NCBI GenBank assembly: GCA_028724885.1
Contig: JAQYTJ010000031.1
Coordinates: 62,001 to 126,000, forward strand
Direction of reading: 5' to 3'
Length of the DNA stretch: 64,000 nt
Source: Bacteroidales bacterium
GTDB lineage: Bacteria > Bacteroidota > Bacteroidia > Bacteroidales > UBA932
Under the pieces are notes generated by a model. That model was not told the DNA's origin and did no database searches. It saw only the letters and a list, made by a program, of their open reading frames with translations. Numbering within the stretch: the stretch's first letter is position 1; every line of letters begins with the position of its first letter. The position numbers and the translations under genes were made by a program. Positions 45,480-53,265 of this stretch are shown piece by piece.

Positions 45480-45510
45480 TAAAGTTACAAACAAAATCTT
45501 ATTCAACAAA
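45480..45510 (-). promoter_or_regulatory. Promoter of the RloAB-GajAB defence operon
   Basis: On the minus strand TTTG (45507-45510), a 19-bp spacer and TAACTTTA (45480-45487) match the Bacteroidetes TTTG-N19-TAnnTTTG promoter except for the last base. The predicted transcript would have a leader of about 20-25 nt. The same variant -7 box with the same spacing is found before the SGNH esterase gene at 54.8 kb. No other promoter is seen within the operon. Confidence 0.75.
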
Positions 45511-45583
45511 TTTTAAATACAATTATCGTATAAAAATTACGAAACGCAAATACAAAATCAGCAAATAGCTATTTATTAGGGAT

Positions 45584-45712
45584 GCAAAAATGGCCATCGA
45601 GGCGTTGAAGGAGCGCGAGACGCTGAATGAACTCGCATCATAGTATGCAGCGTCACCGGTAATGATAAGTCGCTGGAAGAAAGAGTTTTTGAGGACACAG
45701 CCGCTCATGTGA
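45584..45712 (+). pseudogene. IS3-family OrfA remnant
   Basis: The frame AKMAIEALKERETLNELAS, a TAG stop, then YAASPVMISRWKKEFL is the N-terminal helix-turn-helix of an IS3-group OrfA (family pattern: ALKE..TLNELASEFGVHP..ISQWKK). Only ~40 codons remain and no OrfB is present. Confidence 0.75.
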
Positions 45713-46123
45713 CTATAGGGCTAATTTTCTTCTCTCCCTCTATTTGACTTGACTTTATTGCCCGTATTATAATAACGGTCATTAAAGTCAAGTTGAGAGT
45801 GGAGGTGCTTTTTTCTTTTGGCAAGCAAAACAGTTCTTTGATATGATGAGTGTATGATGAACAATTTGCATTGTTTGTAACGAATAACATATCGTTTGTT
45901 GATAGGTGTATATGGTGCATACAAACAACATTATAGCATTTAGTTTTTGGAAGTTTTTGCTCAAAATAGATTATGTATATGGTTAATTATGCCAAGACGT
46001 GCATTATTATATGTATAATAGATCATTAAATAAATAAAAAGTATTACTTTTGCATATTATATGATAGGTTAATTATAGCAAAGTCATCAACATAGTTGCT
46101 TTGCACCTTGAATTGATGTAGTA
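45713..46123 (+). promoter_or_regulatory. hipBA upstream region with possible operator
   Basis: No gene is seen in these 411 bp. A -7-like box TACTTTTG lies at 46045-46052. Downstream of it, an inverted repeat GCAAAG...CTTTGC (46078-46083 and 46099-46104) encloses a second small one, CAAC-ATA-GTTG (46088-46098). Between promoter and the hipB start, this is a plausible HipB operator, since HipB-type antitoxins repress their own operon. The rest is AT-rich without clear structure. Confidence 0.45.
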
Positions 46124-46444
46124 ATGGCAAAGAATACAATGGGAACCAAGCTTCCACGAAAACTGGAGCAGAAGATGCAGATTGTAGGTGAGCAGATTAA
46201 GTTGGCTCGCTTACGTCGGAATCTGAGTGTGGCTCAGGTTGCCGAACGTGCCACCTGTTCACCGCTTACTGTGTCCCGAATAGAGAAAGGGATTCCTACT
46301 GTTGCAATAGGGATCTATCTACGTGTTTTGTACGCATTGCAACTTGACGATGATATTCTATTGCTTGCCAAAGAAGACAAAATGGGAAGAGCTTTGCAAG
46401 ATTTGAGTTTGAAAACAAGAGAACGTTCATCTAAGAAAGAATAA
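46124..46444 (+). CDS. hipB: HipB-like XRE-family antitoxin
   Basis: A 106-residue DNA-binding protein with an XRE helix-turn-helix at about residues 23-75 (IKLARLRRNLSVAQVAERATCSPLTVSRIEKG) and a charged tail (KTRERSSKKE). Antitoxins of this type bind and silence HipA and repress the shared promoter. It is followed after 3 nt by the kinase gene, the standard hipBA order. The second Met (MGTKLPRKLEQKM, residue 6) is an alternative start. Confidence 0.87.
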   Translation: MAKNTMGTKLPRKLEQKMQIVGEQIKLARLRRNLSVAQVAERATCSPLTVSRIEKGIPTVAIGIYLRVLYALQLDDDILLLAKEDKMGRALQDLSLKTRERSSKKE

Positions 46445-46447
46445 ACT

Positions 46448-47713
46448 ATGAAAAAGTTGTATGTATATGCCGATTTCGATTGGCTCAAAGAAGTGGAACT
46501 TATTGGCGAAATAGGCTATGAATTTCTTCGTGGTGCGGACAGCTATAGTTTCACGTTCAATAATGAATGGTTAAGGCAGCACGGCGATCTGTTTTTGAGT
46601 GACGACCTGAATAATTACCCAGGGCAACAATATACACAACCGGACAAGGATATATTCGGATGTTTTTCTGATGCCTTGCCAGATCGTTGGGGACGTACTT
46701 TGTTGTTGCGTCGTGAGCAATTAGCAGCAGCGGAAGAAAAGCGATCAGTACGGAGATTATCATCTTTCGATTTCTTAACTGGTATTGATGATTTCTCTCG
46801 AATGGGCGGATTCCGTTTTAAGGAAGATCCCGATGGCGGATTTATCAATGTGAGTGAATCGTTGAAAATTCCACCTCTGACAGATATTCGGGAGTTGATT
46901 GCTGCCAGTGCTGAGATTGAGAAAAGCGAAGAAAACAATATGCTTCCTGATAGGAAATGGATTGCACAACTTGTGCAACCTGGGACATCATTAGGAGGAT
47001 CACGTCCTAAAGCCAATGTTGTAGATACGGATAAAACTCTTTATGTGGCTAAGTTCGCGTCGAGCAAGGATGACTATGATGTCGGACTTTGGGAGCATTT
47101 CTGCCATTTGCTTGCTACAAAAGCAGGAGTAAACGTAGCAAAAACCAAAGTGCTGGCAACTGGAGAAAAATATCATACATTGCTGTCACAACGTTTCGAT
47201 AGAACAAACGATAGCAAACGTATTCATTTTGCATCCGCAATGACCTTGTTGGGATTAAGTGATGGAGATAATGCAACTACTGGACACGGCTATTTGGATA
47301 TAGTCGACTTCATTATTCAGAACTGTACCGATGTAGAGCGAAACCTGCAGGAACTCTTCCGTCGTGTAGCCTTCTATATCTGCATTGGTAATAGCGATGA
47401 CCATTTCCGCAATCATGGTTTCCTGTTGACTGCAAAAGGGTGGATATTGTCTCCAGCTTACGATATGAACCCTACTTTGAGTGAATTTCAAAGCCTGCTT
47501 ATCTCTGCCACTTCCAATAAGGCGAGTTTAAGCATATTGCTTGATGCCTGCGAGGATTATATGCTTAATCGAAGCACTGCGGAGAAGATTATTTCAGAGG
47601 TGATTGAAGTTGTGAAAAGATGGCGCGAATTGGCAACACAATTAGGAATTTCCAAGAGAGAGATGGATATGTTTGCCGGAGTGTTGGATGCAAGGTGGAA
47701 CGATTGCGTTTGA
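46448..47713 (+). CDS. hipA: HipA-family Ser/Thr kinase toxin
   Basis: A 421-residue HipA kinase with both the N-terminal subdomain (to ~residue 100) and the kinase core. Key segments are the Gly/Ser loop GTSLGGSRPKA (179-189), the catalytic loop GNSDDHFRNHGF (~314-325) and the metal-binding DMNPT. The full set of catalytic residues suggests an active enzyme. HipA proteins phosphorylate targets such as glutamyl-tRNA synthetase and stop growth; the target here is unknown. Its strand is opposite to the neighbouring capsule and defence operons. Confidence 0.92.
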   Translation: MKKLYVYADFDWLKEVELIGEIGYEFLRGADSYSFTFNNEWLRQHGDLFLSDDLNNYPGQQYTQPDKDIFGCFSDALPDRWGRTLLLRREQLAAAEEKRSVRRLSSFDFLTGIDDFSRMGGFRFKEDPDGGFINVSESLKIPPLTDIRELIAASAEIEKSEENNMLPDRKWIAQLVQPGTSLGGSRPKANVVDTDKTLYVAKFASSKDDYDVGLWEHFCHLLATKAGVNVAKTKVLATGEKYHTLLSQRFDRTNDSKRIHFASAMTLLGLSDGDNATTGHGYLDIVDFIIQNCTDVERNLQELFRRVAFYICIGNSDDHFRNHGFLLTAKGWILSPAYDMNPTLSEFQSLLISATSNKASLSILLDACEDYMLNRSTAEKIISEVIEVVKRWRELATQLGISKREMDMFAGVLDARWNDCV

Positions 47714-47800
47714 TTTACAGGAATAGAATATTGTTGGCAAATTGTTGCTGTCCATGCTTTTATATGGCGGTGATGGATAAATTTTATTTATTTGAAAAAA

Positions 47801-48259
47801 TCAGATATATTTTGGTAGACATATTTTAGTCTCGAAAAAGAGTTCATTAATGTTTCTAATTTCATATTTATAACGGATGAAATTACGACTCATGAGCATG
47901 GTGAAGAAATTACTAAACCATGTAATTCCCAAATGAGTAAAATCCAGAGGAACATTATGGCGTACATAGCATTCAAAGTCATACCAATCACGGCCTTTAA
48001 CTCTATTCTTCCACACACGATAGATCAGTGCGTGCATCTTACCGGCAAACAGATCGGGAAGTGTAAAACAACGAGTCATAAATGAGTATGGCTGAAGCAA
48101 TAGTTTCTGTTCTGTCTTGAAGTTCAATGGTGGACAAGTACCCACTTCAATCTTTATCTTTATTGATTTCTCTGTCTGGAAAGTCACATCATACACATCG
48201 GTATTATCTTTAAGAAATGCCGATTCGACGTTTCCGAAATTCTTCTTGTCTTTTTTCTT
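47801..48259 (-). pseudogene. AbiEii/AbiGii-type nucleotidyltransferase toxin, truncated at both ends
   Basis: The frame runs from the edge of the inverted-repeat element to 47801: KDKKNFGNVESAFLKDNT, then VYDVTFQTEKSIKIKIEVGT, SFMTRCFTLPDLFAGKMHAL and NRVKGRDWYDFECYVRHN. This is the middle of an AbiEii nucleotidyltransferase, the toxin of type IV AbiE systems. The N-terminal part (with the GG..S nucleotide-binding motif) is missing where the element begins at 48259, and the C-terminus drifts into unrelated sequence after PLDFTHL. No AbiEi antitoxin is nearby. Confidence 0.8.
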
Positions 48260-48264
48260 TATTT

Positions 48265-48474
48265 AAGTTTCGCAAGTAGCTAAAAAAAGGATACGACTTT
48301 GCAAAAGGGCATCCTCGGCAGATGTCCGCCTGTCTTGTTGTTTGATTGCGGATGACCGCATCGAATTCATGAATCCAGGCGTTTCCCCATCGGGACAATG
48401 CCCATCGAGTTCCACCCGCCGTCCGAAGGGCATTCGACGCACGACGGTTTGGCTGCATAAGTCACTTGCGAAAC
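48265..48474. repeat. 210-bp MITE-like inverted-repeat unit
   Basis: GTTTCGCAAGT (48265-48275) and ACTTGCGAAAC (48464-48474) are perfect 11-bp inverted ends around ~190 bp without a convincing gene. About 25 bp of the inner right part (from 48418, encoding AVRRAFDA) is nearly identical to the end of the 32.8-kb element, where it is the tail of a decayed transposase. This looks like a deletion derivative of the same IS family. Confidence 0.6.
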
Positions 48475-48502
48475 CAACCGAAGTTTGCGAGGCAATCCAT
48501 CG

Positions 48503-48561
48503 CCAAATAACCAAATAAAATCTCACCAAATAACCAAACAAATTTTCGCCAAATAACCAAA
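48503..48561 (+). repeat. Three 23-bp-spaced direct repeats upstream of the ATPase gene
   Basis: CCAAATAACCAAA occurs at 48503-48515, 48526-48538 and 48549-48561, exactly 23 bp apart, with half-conserved spacers. Each copy itself holds two CCAAA boxes. The last copy ends 5 bp before the -33 box of the ATPase promoter, so the array is probably a binding site for a regulator. It could instead be an iteron-like site linked to element mobility. Confidence 0.8.
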
Positions 48562-48565
48562 TTGT

Positions 48566-48597
48566 CTTGCTTGTTTCATTTCCAATTCATATCTTTG
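48566..48597 (+). promoter_or_regulatory. Promoter of the AAA/DUF4143 gene
   Basis: A -33-like CTTG (48566-48569), a 20-bp spacer and a consensus -7 TATCTTTG (48590-48597) precede the ATG by 21 bp. It is carried inside the inverted-repeat element, so the cargo gene brings its own promoter. Confidence 0.7.
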
Positions 48598-48618
48598 CCC
48601 GGTAGATAGAAACTTTAT

Positions 48619-49896
48619 ATGGAATACAAAAAACGAATCGCAGACAGCATACTCCGTGACAAATTGGACGCAATGGGCGCGATCCTTATTGAAGGCCCAA
48701 AAGCTTGCGGCAAGACTACGACGGCAGAACAAATAGCAGGCAGCGTGCTATATATGGATGATCCAGATAAAATGGACACCTATATGCAGTTGGTTGATAC
48801 CAATATTAAACTCCTTTTGGCCGGGGGAACACCGAGACTGATTGATGAATGGCAGATAGCGCCCAAGTTTTGGGATGCCATTCGTCACGAGGTGGACCGT
48901 CGGGACGAAGACGGACAATTCATTTTGACAGGATCCGCTGTCCCGGCCGATAGTGAAAAGATCTTTCACTCAGGAGCTGCAAGATATGGCTTTCTAACAA
49001 TGCGCACGATGTCCCTTTGGGAATCGGGAGAATCTTCCGGAAGCGTCTCGCTTGGTCAACTTTTCCGTGAGGCCAATACCCTTGATGGAAGATCTTCTCT
49101 CTCTATTGAGGATCTCGCCTATTTGACTTGCCGCGGAGGATGGCCAAGCGCAACAAAGAAGAAAACACGCAAAGCGGCTTTGACCATTGCTACCGAATAC
49201 TATGAAGCCATCACGAGAACTGACATTTCCCGTGCAGACGGAGTCTCCCGTGACGAAGAGAGGGCAAAACGCATCATGCGCTCCTATGCTCGGCAACAGG
49301 GTTCCCAGGCTTCCATTCCAACCATCCTGGCCGATATTTCCTCAAACGAACAGAGTGGTATCAGTGATGAGACCATCGCATCTTATGTTAAAGCTTTGAA
49401 GAAGATATTCGTCATCGAAGACATGAAAGCCTGGAATCCCAATCTTCGGAGCAAAACGGCAATTCGAACATCGGACACTCGATATTACACGGATTCATCC
49501 ATTGCTGTGGCAGCTCTGGGTGTCGGTCCAGAGGATTTATTAAATGATCCGAATACTTTTGGACTCTTATTCGAGACGATGGCCATTAGAGATTTGCGTG
49601 TATATGCAGATTCCTTGGGTGGAGATGTTTATCATTTCCGAGATAAGGAAGGATTGGAATGTGATGCGGTCGTTCATTTAAGAAACGGATCCTACGGATT
49701 AGTAGAGATTAAGTTGGGAGGCGAGACACTGATAAAAGAAGGCGTAGCTACCCTTACCGAGTTGGCGGGAAAGATTGACACAGAAAAAATGAAGGCGCCA
49801 TCCTTCCTGATGGTTTTAACCGGCATCGGAGAGTATCCATATCGCCGAGCCGAAGATGGGGTGCTTGTCATTCCGATAGGCTGCCTAAAGGACTAA
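48619..49896 (+). CDS. AAA_14 / DUF4143 ATPase
   Basis: A 425-residue ATPase with an N-terminal AAA_14 domain (Walker A GPKACGKTT, 26-34; Walker B LIDEWQIAPKFWD, from 74; sensor ILTGSA) and a C-terminal DUF4143 domain. The latter ends in GLECDAVVHLRNGSYGLVEIKLGG, a PD-(D/E)xK-like Asp...Glu-x-Lys pattern. The family is very common in gut bacteria and has no settled function; DNA-linked, defence or mobile-element roles have been suggested. The gene sits alone between inverted repeats, behind a three-unit direct repeat. Confidence 0.9.
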   Translation: MEYKKRIADSILRDKLDAMGAILIEGPKACGKTTTAEQIAGSVLYMDDPDKMDTYMQLVDTNIKLLLAGGTPRLIDEWQIAPKFWDAIRHEVDRRDEDGQFILTGSAVPADSEKIFHSGAARYGFLTMRTMSLWESGESSGSVSLGQLFREANTLDGRSSLSIEDLAYLTCRGGWPSATKKKTRKAALTIATEYYEAITRTDISRADGVSRDEERAKRIMRSYARQQGSQASIPTILADISSNEQSGISDETIASYVKALKKIFVIEDMKAWNPNLRSKTAIRTSDTRYYTDSSIAVAALGVGPEDLLNDPNTFGLLFETMAIRDLRVYADSLGGDVYHFRDKEGLECDAVVHLRNGSYGLVEIKLGGETLIKEGVATLTELAGKIDTEKMKAPSFLMVLTGIGEYPYRRAEDGVLVIPIGCLKD

Positions 49897-49948
49897 TCTC
49901 GTCTTTTAGGCTCCTTGTTCTACAGCTTGCGTTTTAGCTTGTAAAAAA

Positions 49949-50023
49949 GTGATATACAGATTAGAGGATGGATATCCACTGTCGTACTCCATCTTCAACG
50001 GTCGTCAATATGAAGGTCGCACG
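49949..50023 (+). pseudogene. Transposase scrap (IS1634-like)
   Basis: A 25-codon frame, IYRLEDGYPLSYSIFNGRQY followed by EGRT, matches the pattern GYPL.Y.IF.GN.FEG.T of IS1634-type DDE transposases. It stops at the conserved right-end sequence of the element. It may be what is left of the enzyme that once moved the element, or an unrelated scar. Confidence 0.6.
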
Positions 50024-50068
50024 ACATTTGGCTGCATAAGTCACTTGCGAAACTTAAATTATGAAGCC

Positions 50069-50779
50069 TTATTGATGAAGAATCGCTTCCAGCTGGCTGA
50101 GTGTTTTCGTCTTAAGTACCTTGGCGTCATATTGCTTCATGATGAAATGGAGGCGGTGACAGTCGGACCCTGCCATGGAGTAGTAGCCTCTGTCCAGCAG
50201 GTGCTGGGCTTTCGCATGAGCCGCTTCCCCATAGCCGCCAATGATGGAGGGAATGTTCAGCTGGAACAGCACTCCCCTATCATGCAGGCTTTCGTAATCA
50301 TCGTCATTCATGTAAATATAACGTTCCGGATGCGCCAGGATTGGCCTGAAGCCTGCCTTCATGGTGGCTTCTAGTACGGAGTCGAAATCCAAGGGCGGCG
50401 CAAAGGTGGAAGTCTCCACTAGGATCTTGCCCTCCCCGTGCAAAAGAAGATCCCTGTCCGCCAACCTCTCTCGATAGACGTTGTCCAGCATGTTCTCGGC
50501 AGAAAGATGAAGCTCCACCGAACCTGAATACAATTCTTTAAGCTCGGAATAACGTTCTTTCAATGAATATGTTTCATTGGGAACATCCTCCATGATGTGA
50601 GGGGTCAGCCACAAGACGGAGACTCCGCACTTTTCCATGAACGCTATAGTAGCCAGAGATTCTTCGCTCGTCCGTATGCCATCATCAACTCCGAATAGGA
50701 TGTGGGAATGCATGTCGTGCGAACCCTTGAGGATTCCACTTTCCAGAAGCGATTTCTGCCTATTGAAGAACTTGAACAT
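50069..50779 (-). CDS. CpsB/CapC-family tyrosine phosphatase (PHP fold)
   Basis: A 236-residue PHP-fold metal-dependent phosphatase. Metal ligands are in HDMHSHILFGVDDG (His24, His26), WLTPHIMED, the ILAHPERY segment and GSDCH near the C-terminus. It would dephosphorylate the tyrosine tail of the Wzc-like kinase encoded directly upstream, whose stop shares one base with this start (TGATG). The inverted-repeat element ends 9 bp beyond its stop. Confidence 0.92.
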   Translation of the reverse strand: MFKFFNRQKSLLESGILKGSHDMHSHILFGVDDGIRTSEESLATIAFMEKCGVSVLWLTPHIMEDVPNETYSLKERYSELKELYSGSVELHLSAENMLDNVYRERLADRDLLLHGEGKILVETSTFAPPLDFDSVLEATMKAGFRPILAHPERYIYMNDDDYESLHDRGVLFQLNIPSIIGGYGEAAHAKAQHLLDRGYYSMAGSDCHRLHFIMKQYDAKVLKTKTLSQLEAILHQ

Positions 50780-53259
50780 CAGGCTTTGCCGTCCTCCCTG
50801 GCCCCAGGTTTTCCCGATCCCTCATTGCCATAACCGTAGCTGTAGTTGCCATAGCCATAATGACCATAACCATAGTGTCCGTAAGAATGATAAACCGTGC
50901 TGTAATCGACGCCGTTCAGAATGATAGCCATTTCATTGAATCTCTTCCTACTGTACATGTCATTCAGCATGCAAACGTCCCGCTTGTCAAACAGCCCGGC
51001 GCGAATCACGAAAATCGTGAAATCAGTCTCTGGGGAAAGAATTGAGGCATCGGCCACTATGTCGATCGGAGGGCAGTCCATTATGATGTAGTCAAACTCT
51101 TTCTTCAGTTCCGCGAGCATGCCTTTGAATTTATCGCCGAGCAGCAATTCAGATGGGTTTGGAGGAAGGATTCCAACAGGCAGGAAATACAAGTTATCCG
51201 CCAGGCTGCGAACGGATTCGGCGAAGCTGCCCTTACGCCCGTTCAGGTAACTAACGTAGCCGTTCTCGTTGGACCTTAGCGATTTTCCTAGCGTGGCTTT
51301 CCGCAGGTCAGCATCCATCAGCAAGACTTTCTTCCCTTTCAGAGCCATCACCGCTGCGGTATTCAGCGAGATGAATGACTTGCCCGCATTAGGGTTGTAG
51401 GAAGTCACCATTATTAATGACTTCCGTGCGCCCAGCATCATGTCCACATTGGTTCTCAGTACCCTGAACGCCTCGTTGAGCGAGTCCCTGGATCCCTGCT
51501 TCACCAATATGTGCGCAGGAGCATGGACGTTCTTGCGTGACCTCATTTTCTTAAGCAATGAATTAGGCTGGCCTACCAAAGGAATCGATGCTAAGAACGG
51601 GGCTTGGAGCGAAGACAAATCGCTCTGGGAATGAACTTTCGTGCTCAGAAGGTTGATTGCCAGCAGAACTCCGAGAGGAATCAAGAAGCCAGCTAATAGG
51701 GCAACAAGAAGAAGGTTCATGTTCTTAGGGAAAACCGGCGAGGCGGAGCCGTTAGGGGTCATGATGATTCTTGTATTGCCAACATTCACGAGGCTTGCGA
51801 TCTCGTTCTCCTCTCGTTTCTGAAGGAGATAGACGTACAACTCTTCCTTGACCTTCTGCTGTCTTTCGATGGACAGAAGCTGAAGCTCTTGTCCGGAAGT
51901 GTTCGCAATCCTCGACATGATGAGGCTTTCCTGAGAGTTCAGCTTGTCGACCTGCATTTGAAGAGTCGCAATCAGATTGTCTACCGAGTGATTGATCGCG
52001 GCTTTCATGGCGTCAAGGGATTGGTTAATGTCAGAGACCACAGGGTTCTTGACGCTGCTGCTGCCAAGCAGCCTGTCTCTTTTGAGCAAGAGGTCGTTAT
52101 ATTCCTTTATCTGGCTATTTATGCTCTCGTTAGTCAGCCCGGAGTTAGCTGGGATCAGAGAGCGGGAATTAGCTGGAGAGGTAAGATATTCCTTTATGTA
52201 CCGTGCTATTGACAGCTGGTTGTTCACTTCGAAGGACTTATCCTGGTAGCTTGAAGAGGCAGTCAGATAAGATTGCGACACTGCGCTGATGTCGGTGATC
52301 TTGTGTTCTTCCTTATAGTTCTTCAGTTCGGTCTCAACGCCTCCGAGTTCCTTCTCGATGACGACGAGCCTGTCATTTATGAACTGGGTGGTGTTCCTGG
52401 CGGAACGGTTCTGATTGTCTATGCAGGCTTCGTTGTACGCGTCTATCAATGAGGAAATCACGGCAGATGCCCTGGCAGGGAAGTTGTCTTTCATGGATAT
52501 ATTCACGACTGAAGACTTAGCGTCAGATAGTGAAACATTCAGATTCTTTCCCAGGATGGAAGCTTCGTGAGCGGATGTGGTCCAAGTAACAGTGACATCA
52601 CCACTCTTCCAGCCCTCGTAATTGACGGTCGGGACCACCATAATATTGGCAACCGGCGTTGACAAAGTGTCACCGAAATGGCCTTCTGCCCTTGTGAAGC
52701 CCGGGACCTTTGCAATTTTCCCTCCGCTCGTCACGCACAGGTCCGTAATCACGTACATGCTGTCCCTAGCCTCAGTGATCTTGAACGTCACGTATGAATG
52801 CTTGTCCGGGTTGGACAGCGACACAGCGAACGGCGACTGGTTGTAAAGTTCCCTAATCCTTAAAGGCTGGTGGCTGTAATATCTGGTCTGAAGCCCCAGT
52901 CTCTCCACCACTACCTGCATCAGGTCAGGAGATGAAATATATTCAATCTCATTATTGACATTGATTCCTCCGCCACTCTTCACGCCTGAAAACGCTTCGC
53001 TAAGATTGGACAAATCGCGCATGGCGCTGTTCGAGGCACTTTCGTCTATGATGATCTTGGCGTTCTGCTGATAGACGCTGGCGGTCTTGTATTTATAGAA
53101 TGCGGCGAGCATGAGGCAGACAATGATGCATATTGCGAACCAAGCCTTATTCTCTATTATCAATGCCCATATGTCGGACAGCTGCAAAGAGCCGTCGTTG
53201 CCGGGATTCCTGTCAGATTCAGAAATATATTGCTGTTGATTAGTGCTTTCCCCTGCCAT
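50779..53259 (-). CDS. Wzc-like polysaccharide co-polymerase / tyrosine autokinase
   Basis: An 826-residue inner-membrane protein with two Wzz-type membrane segments (~30-50 and ~535-555) around a large periplasmic domain with coiled coils. It ends in a BY-kinase: Walker A YNPNAGKSF (~620), Walker A' LLMDADLRKAT, Walker B DYIIMDCPPID. The C-terminal tail has about ten tyrosines in YHSYGHYGYGHYGYGNYSYG, the autophosphorylation cluster. It controls chain length and export of the polysaccharide together with Wza and CpsB. It starts 6 nt after the wza-like gene. Confidence 0.94.
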   Translation of the reverse strand: MAGESTNQQQYISESDRNPGNDGSLQLSDIWALIIENKAWFAICIIVCLMLAAFYKYKTASVYQQNAKIIIDESASNSAMRDLSNLSEAFSGVKSGGGINVNNEIEYISSPDLMQVVVERLGLQTRYYSHQPLRIRELYNQSPFAVSLSNPDKHSYVTFKITEARDSMYVITDLCVTSGGKIAKVPGFTRAEGHFGDTLSTPVANIMVVPTVNYEGWKSGDVTVTWTTSAHEASILGKNLNVSLSDAKSSVVNISMKDNFPARASAVISSLIDAYNEACIDNQNRSARNTTQFINDRLVVIEKELGGVETELKNYKEEHKITDISAVSQSYLTASSSYQDKSFEVNNQLSIARYIKEYLTSPANSRSLIPANSGLTNESINSQIKEYNDLLLKRDRLLGSSSVKNPVVSDINQSLDAMKAAINHSVDNLIATLQMQVDKLNSQESLIMSRIANTSGQELQLLSIERQQKVKEELYVYLLQKREENEIASLVNVGNTRIIMTPNGSASPVFPKNMNLLLVALLAGFLIPLGVLLAINLLSTKVHSQSDLSSLQAPFLASIPLVGQPNSLLKKMRSRKNVHAPAHILVKQGSRDSLNEAFRVLRTNVDMMLGARKSLIMVTSYNPNAGKSFISLNTAAVMALKGKKVLLMDADLRKATLGKSLRSNENGYVSYLNGRKGSFAESVRSLADNLYFLPVGILPPNPSELLLGDKFKGMLAELKKEFDYIIMDCPPIDIVADASILSPETDFTIFVIRAGLFDKRDVCMLNDMYSRKRFNEMAIILNGVDYSTVYHSYGHYGYGHYGYGNYSYGYGNEGSGKPGAREDGKA

Positions 53260-53265
53260 TTTTCG

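Larger units (their letters stand above)
48259..50059. mobile_element. 1.8-kb inverted-repeat-bounded element carrying an AAA/DUF4143 ATPase
   Basis: The outer ends are a perfect 17-bp inverted repeat: ATTTAAGTTTCGCAAGT at 48259-48275 and its complement at 50043-50059. A third copy of the right end lies inside at 48464-48474, with flanking identity of more than 25 bp to the right terminus. The only intact gene is an AAA/DUF4143 ATPase; no transposase is present, only a 25-codon transposase scrap near the right end. The element cuts an AbiEii gene at its left and ends 9 bp after the cpsB stop at its right. No target duplication is evident. Confidence 0.65.

Noticed and set aside
45523..45708. 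61-codon minus-strand frame
   Set aside because: Complement of the IS3 OrfA remnant.
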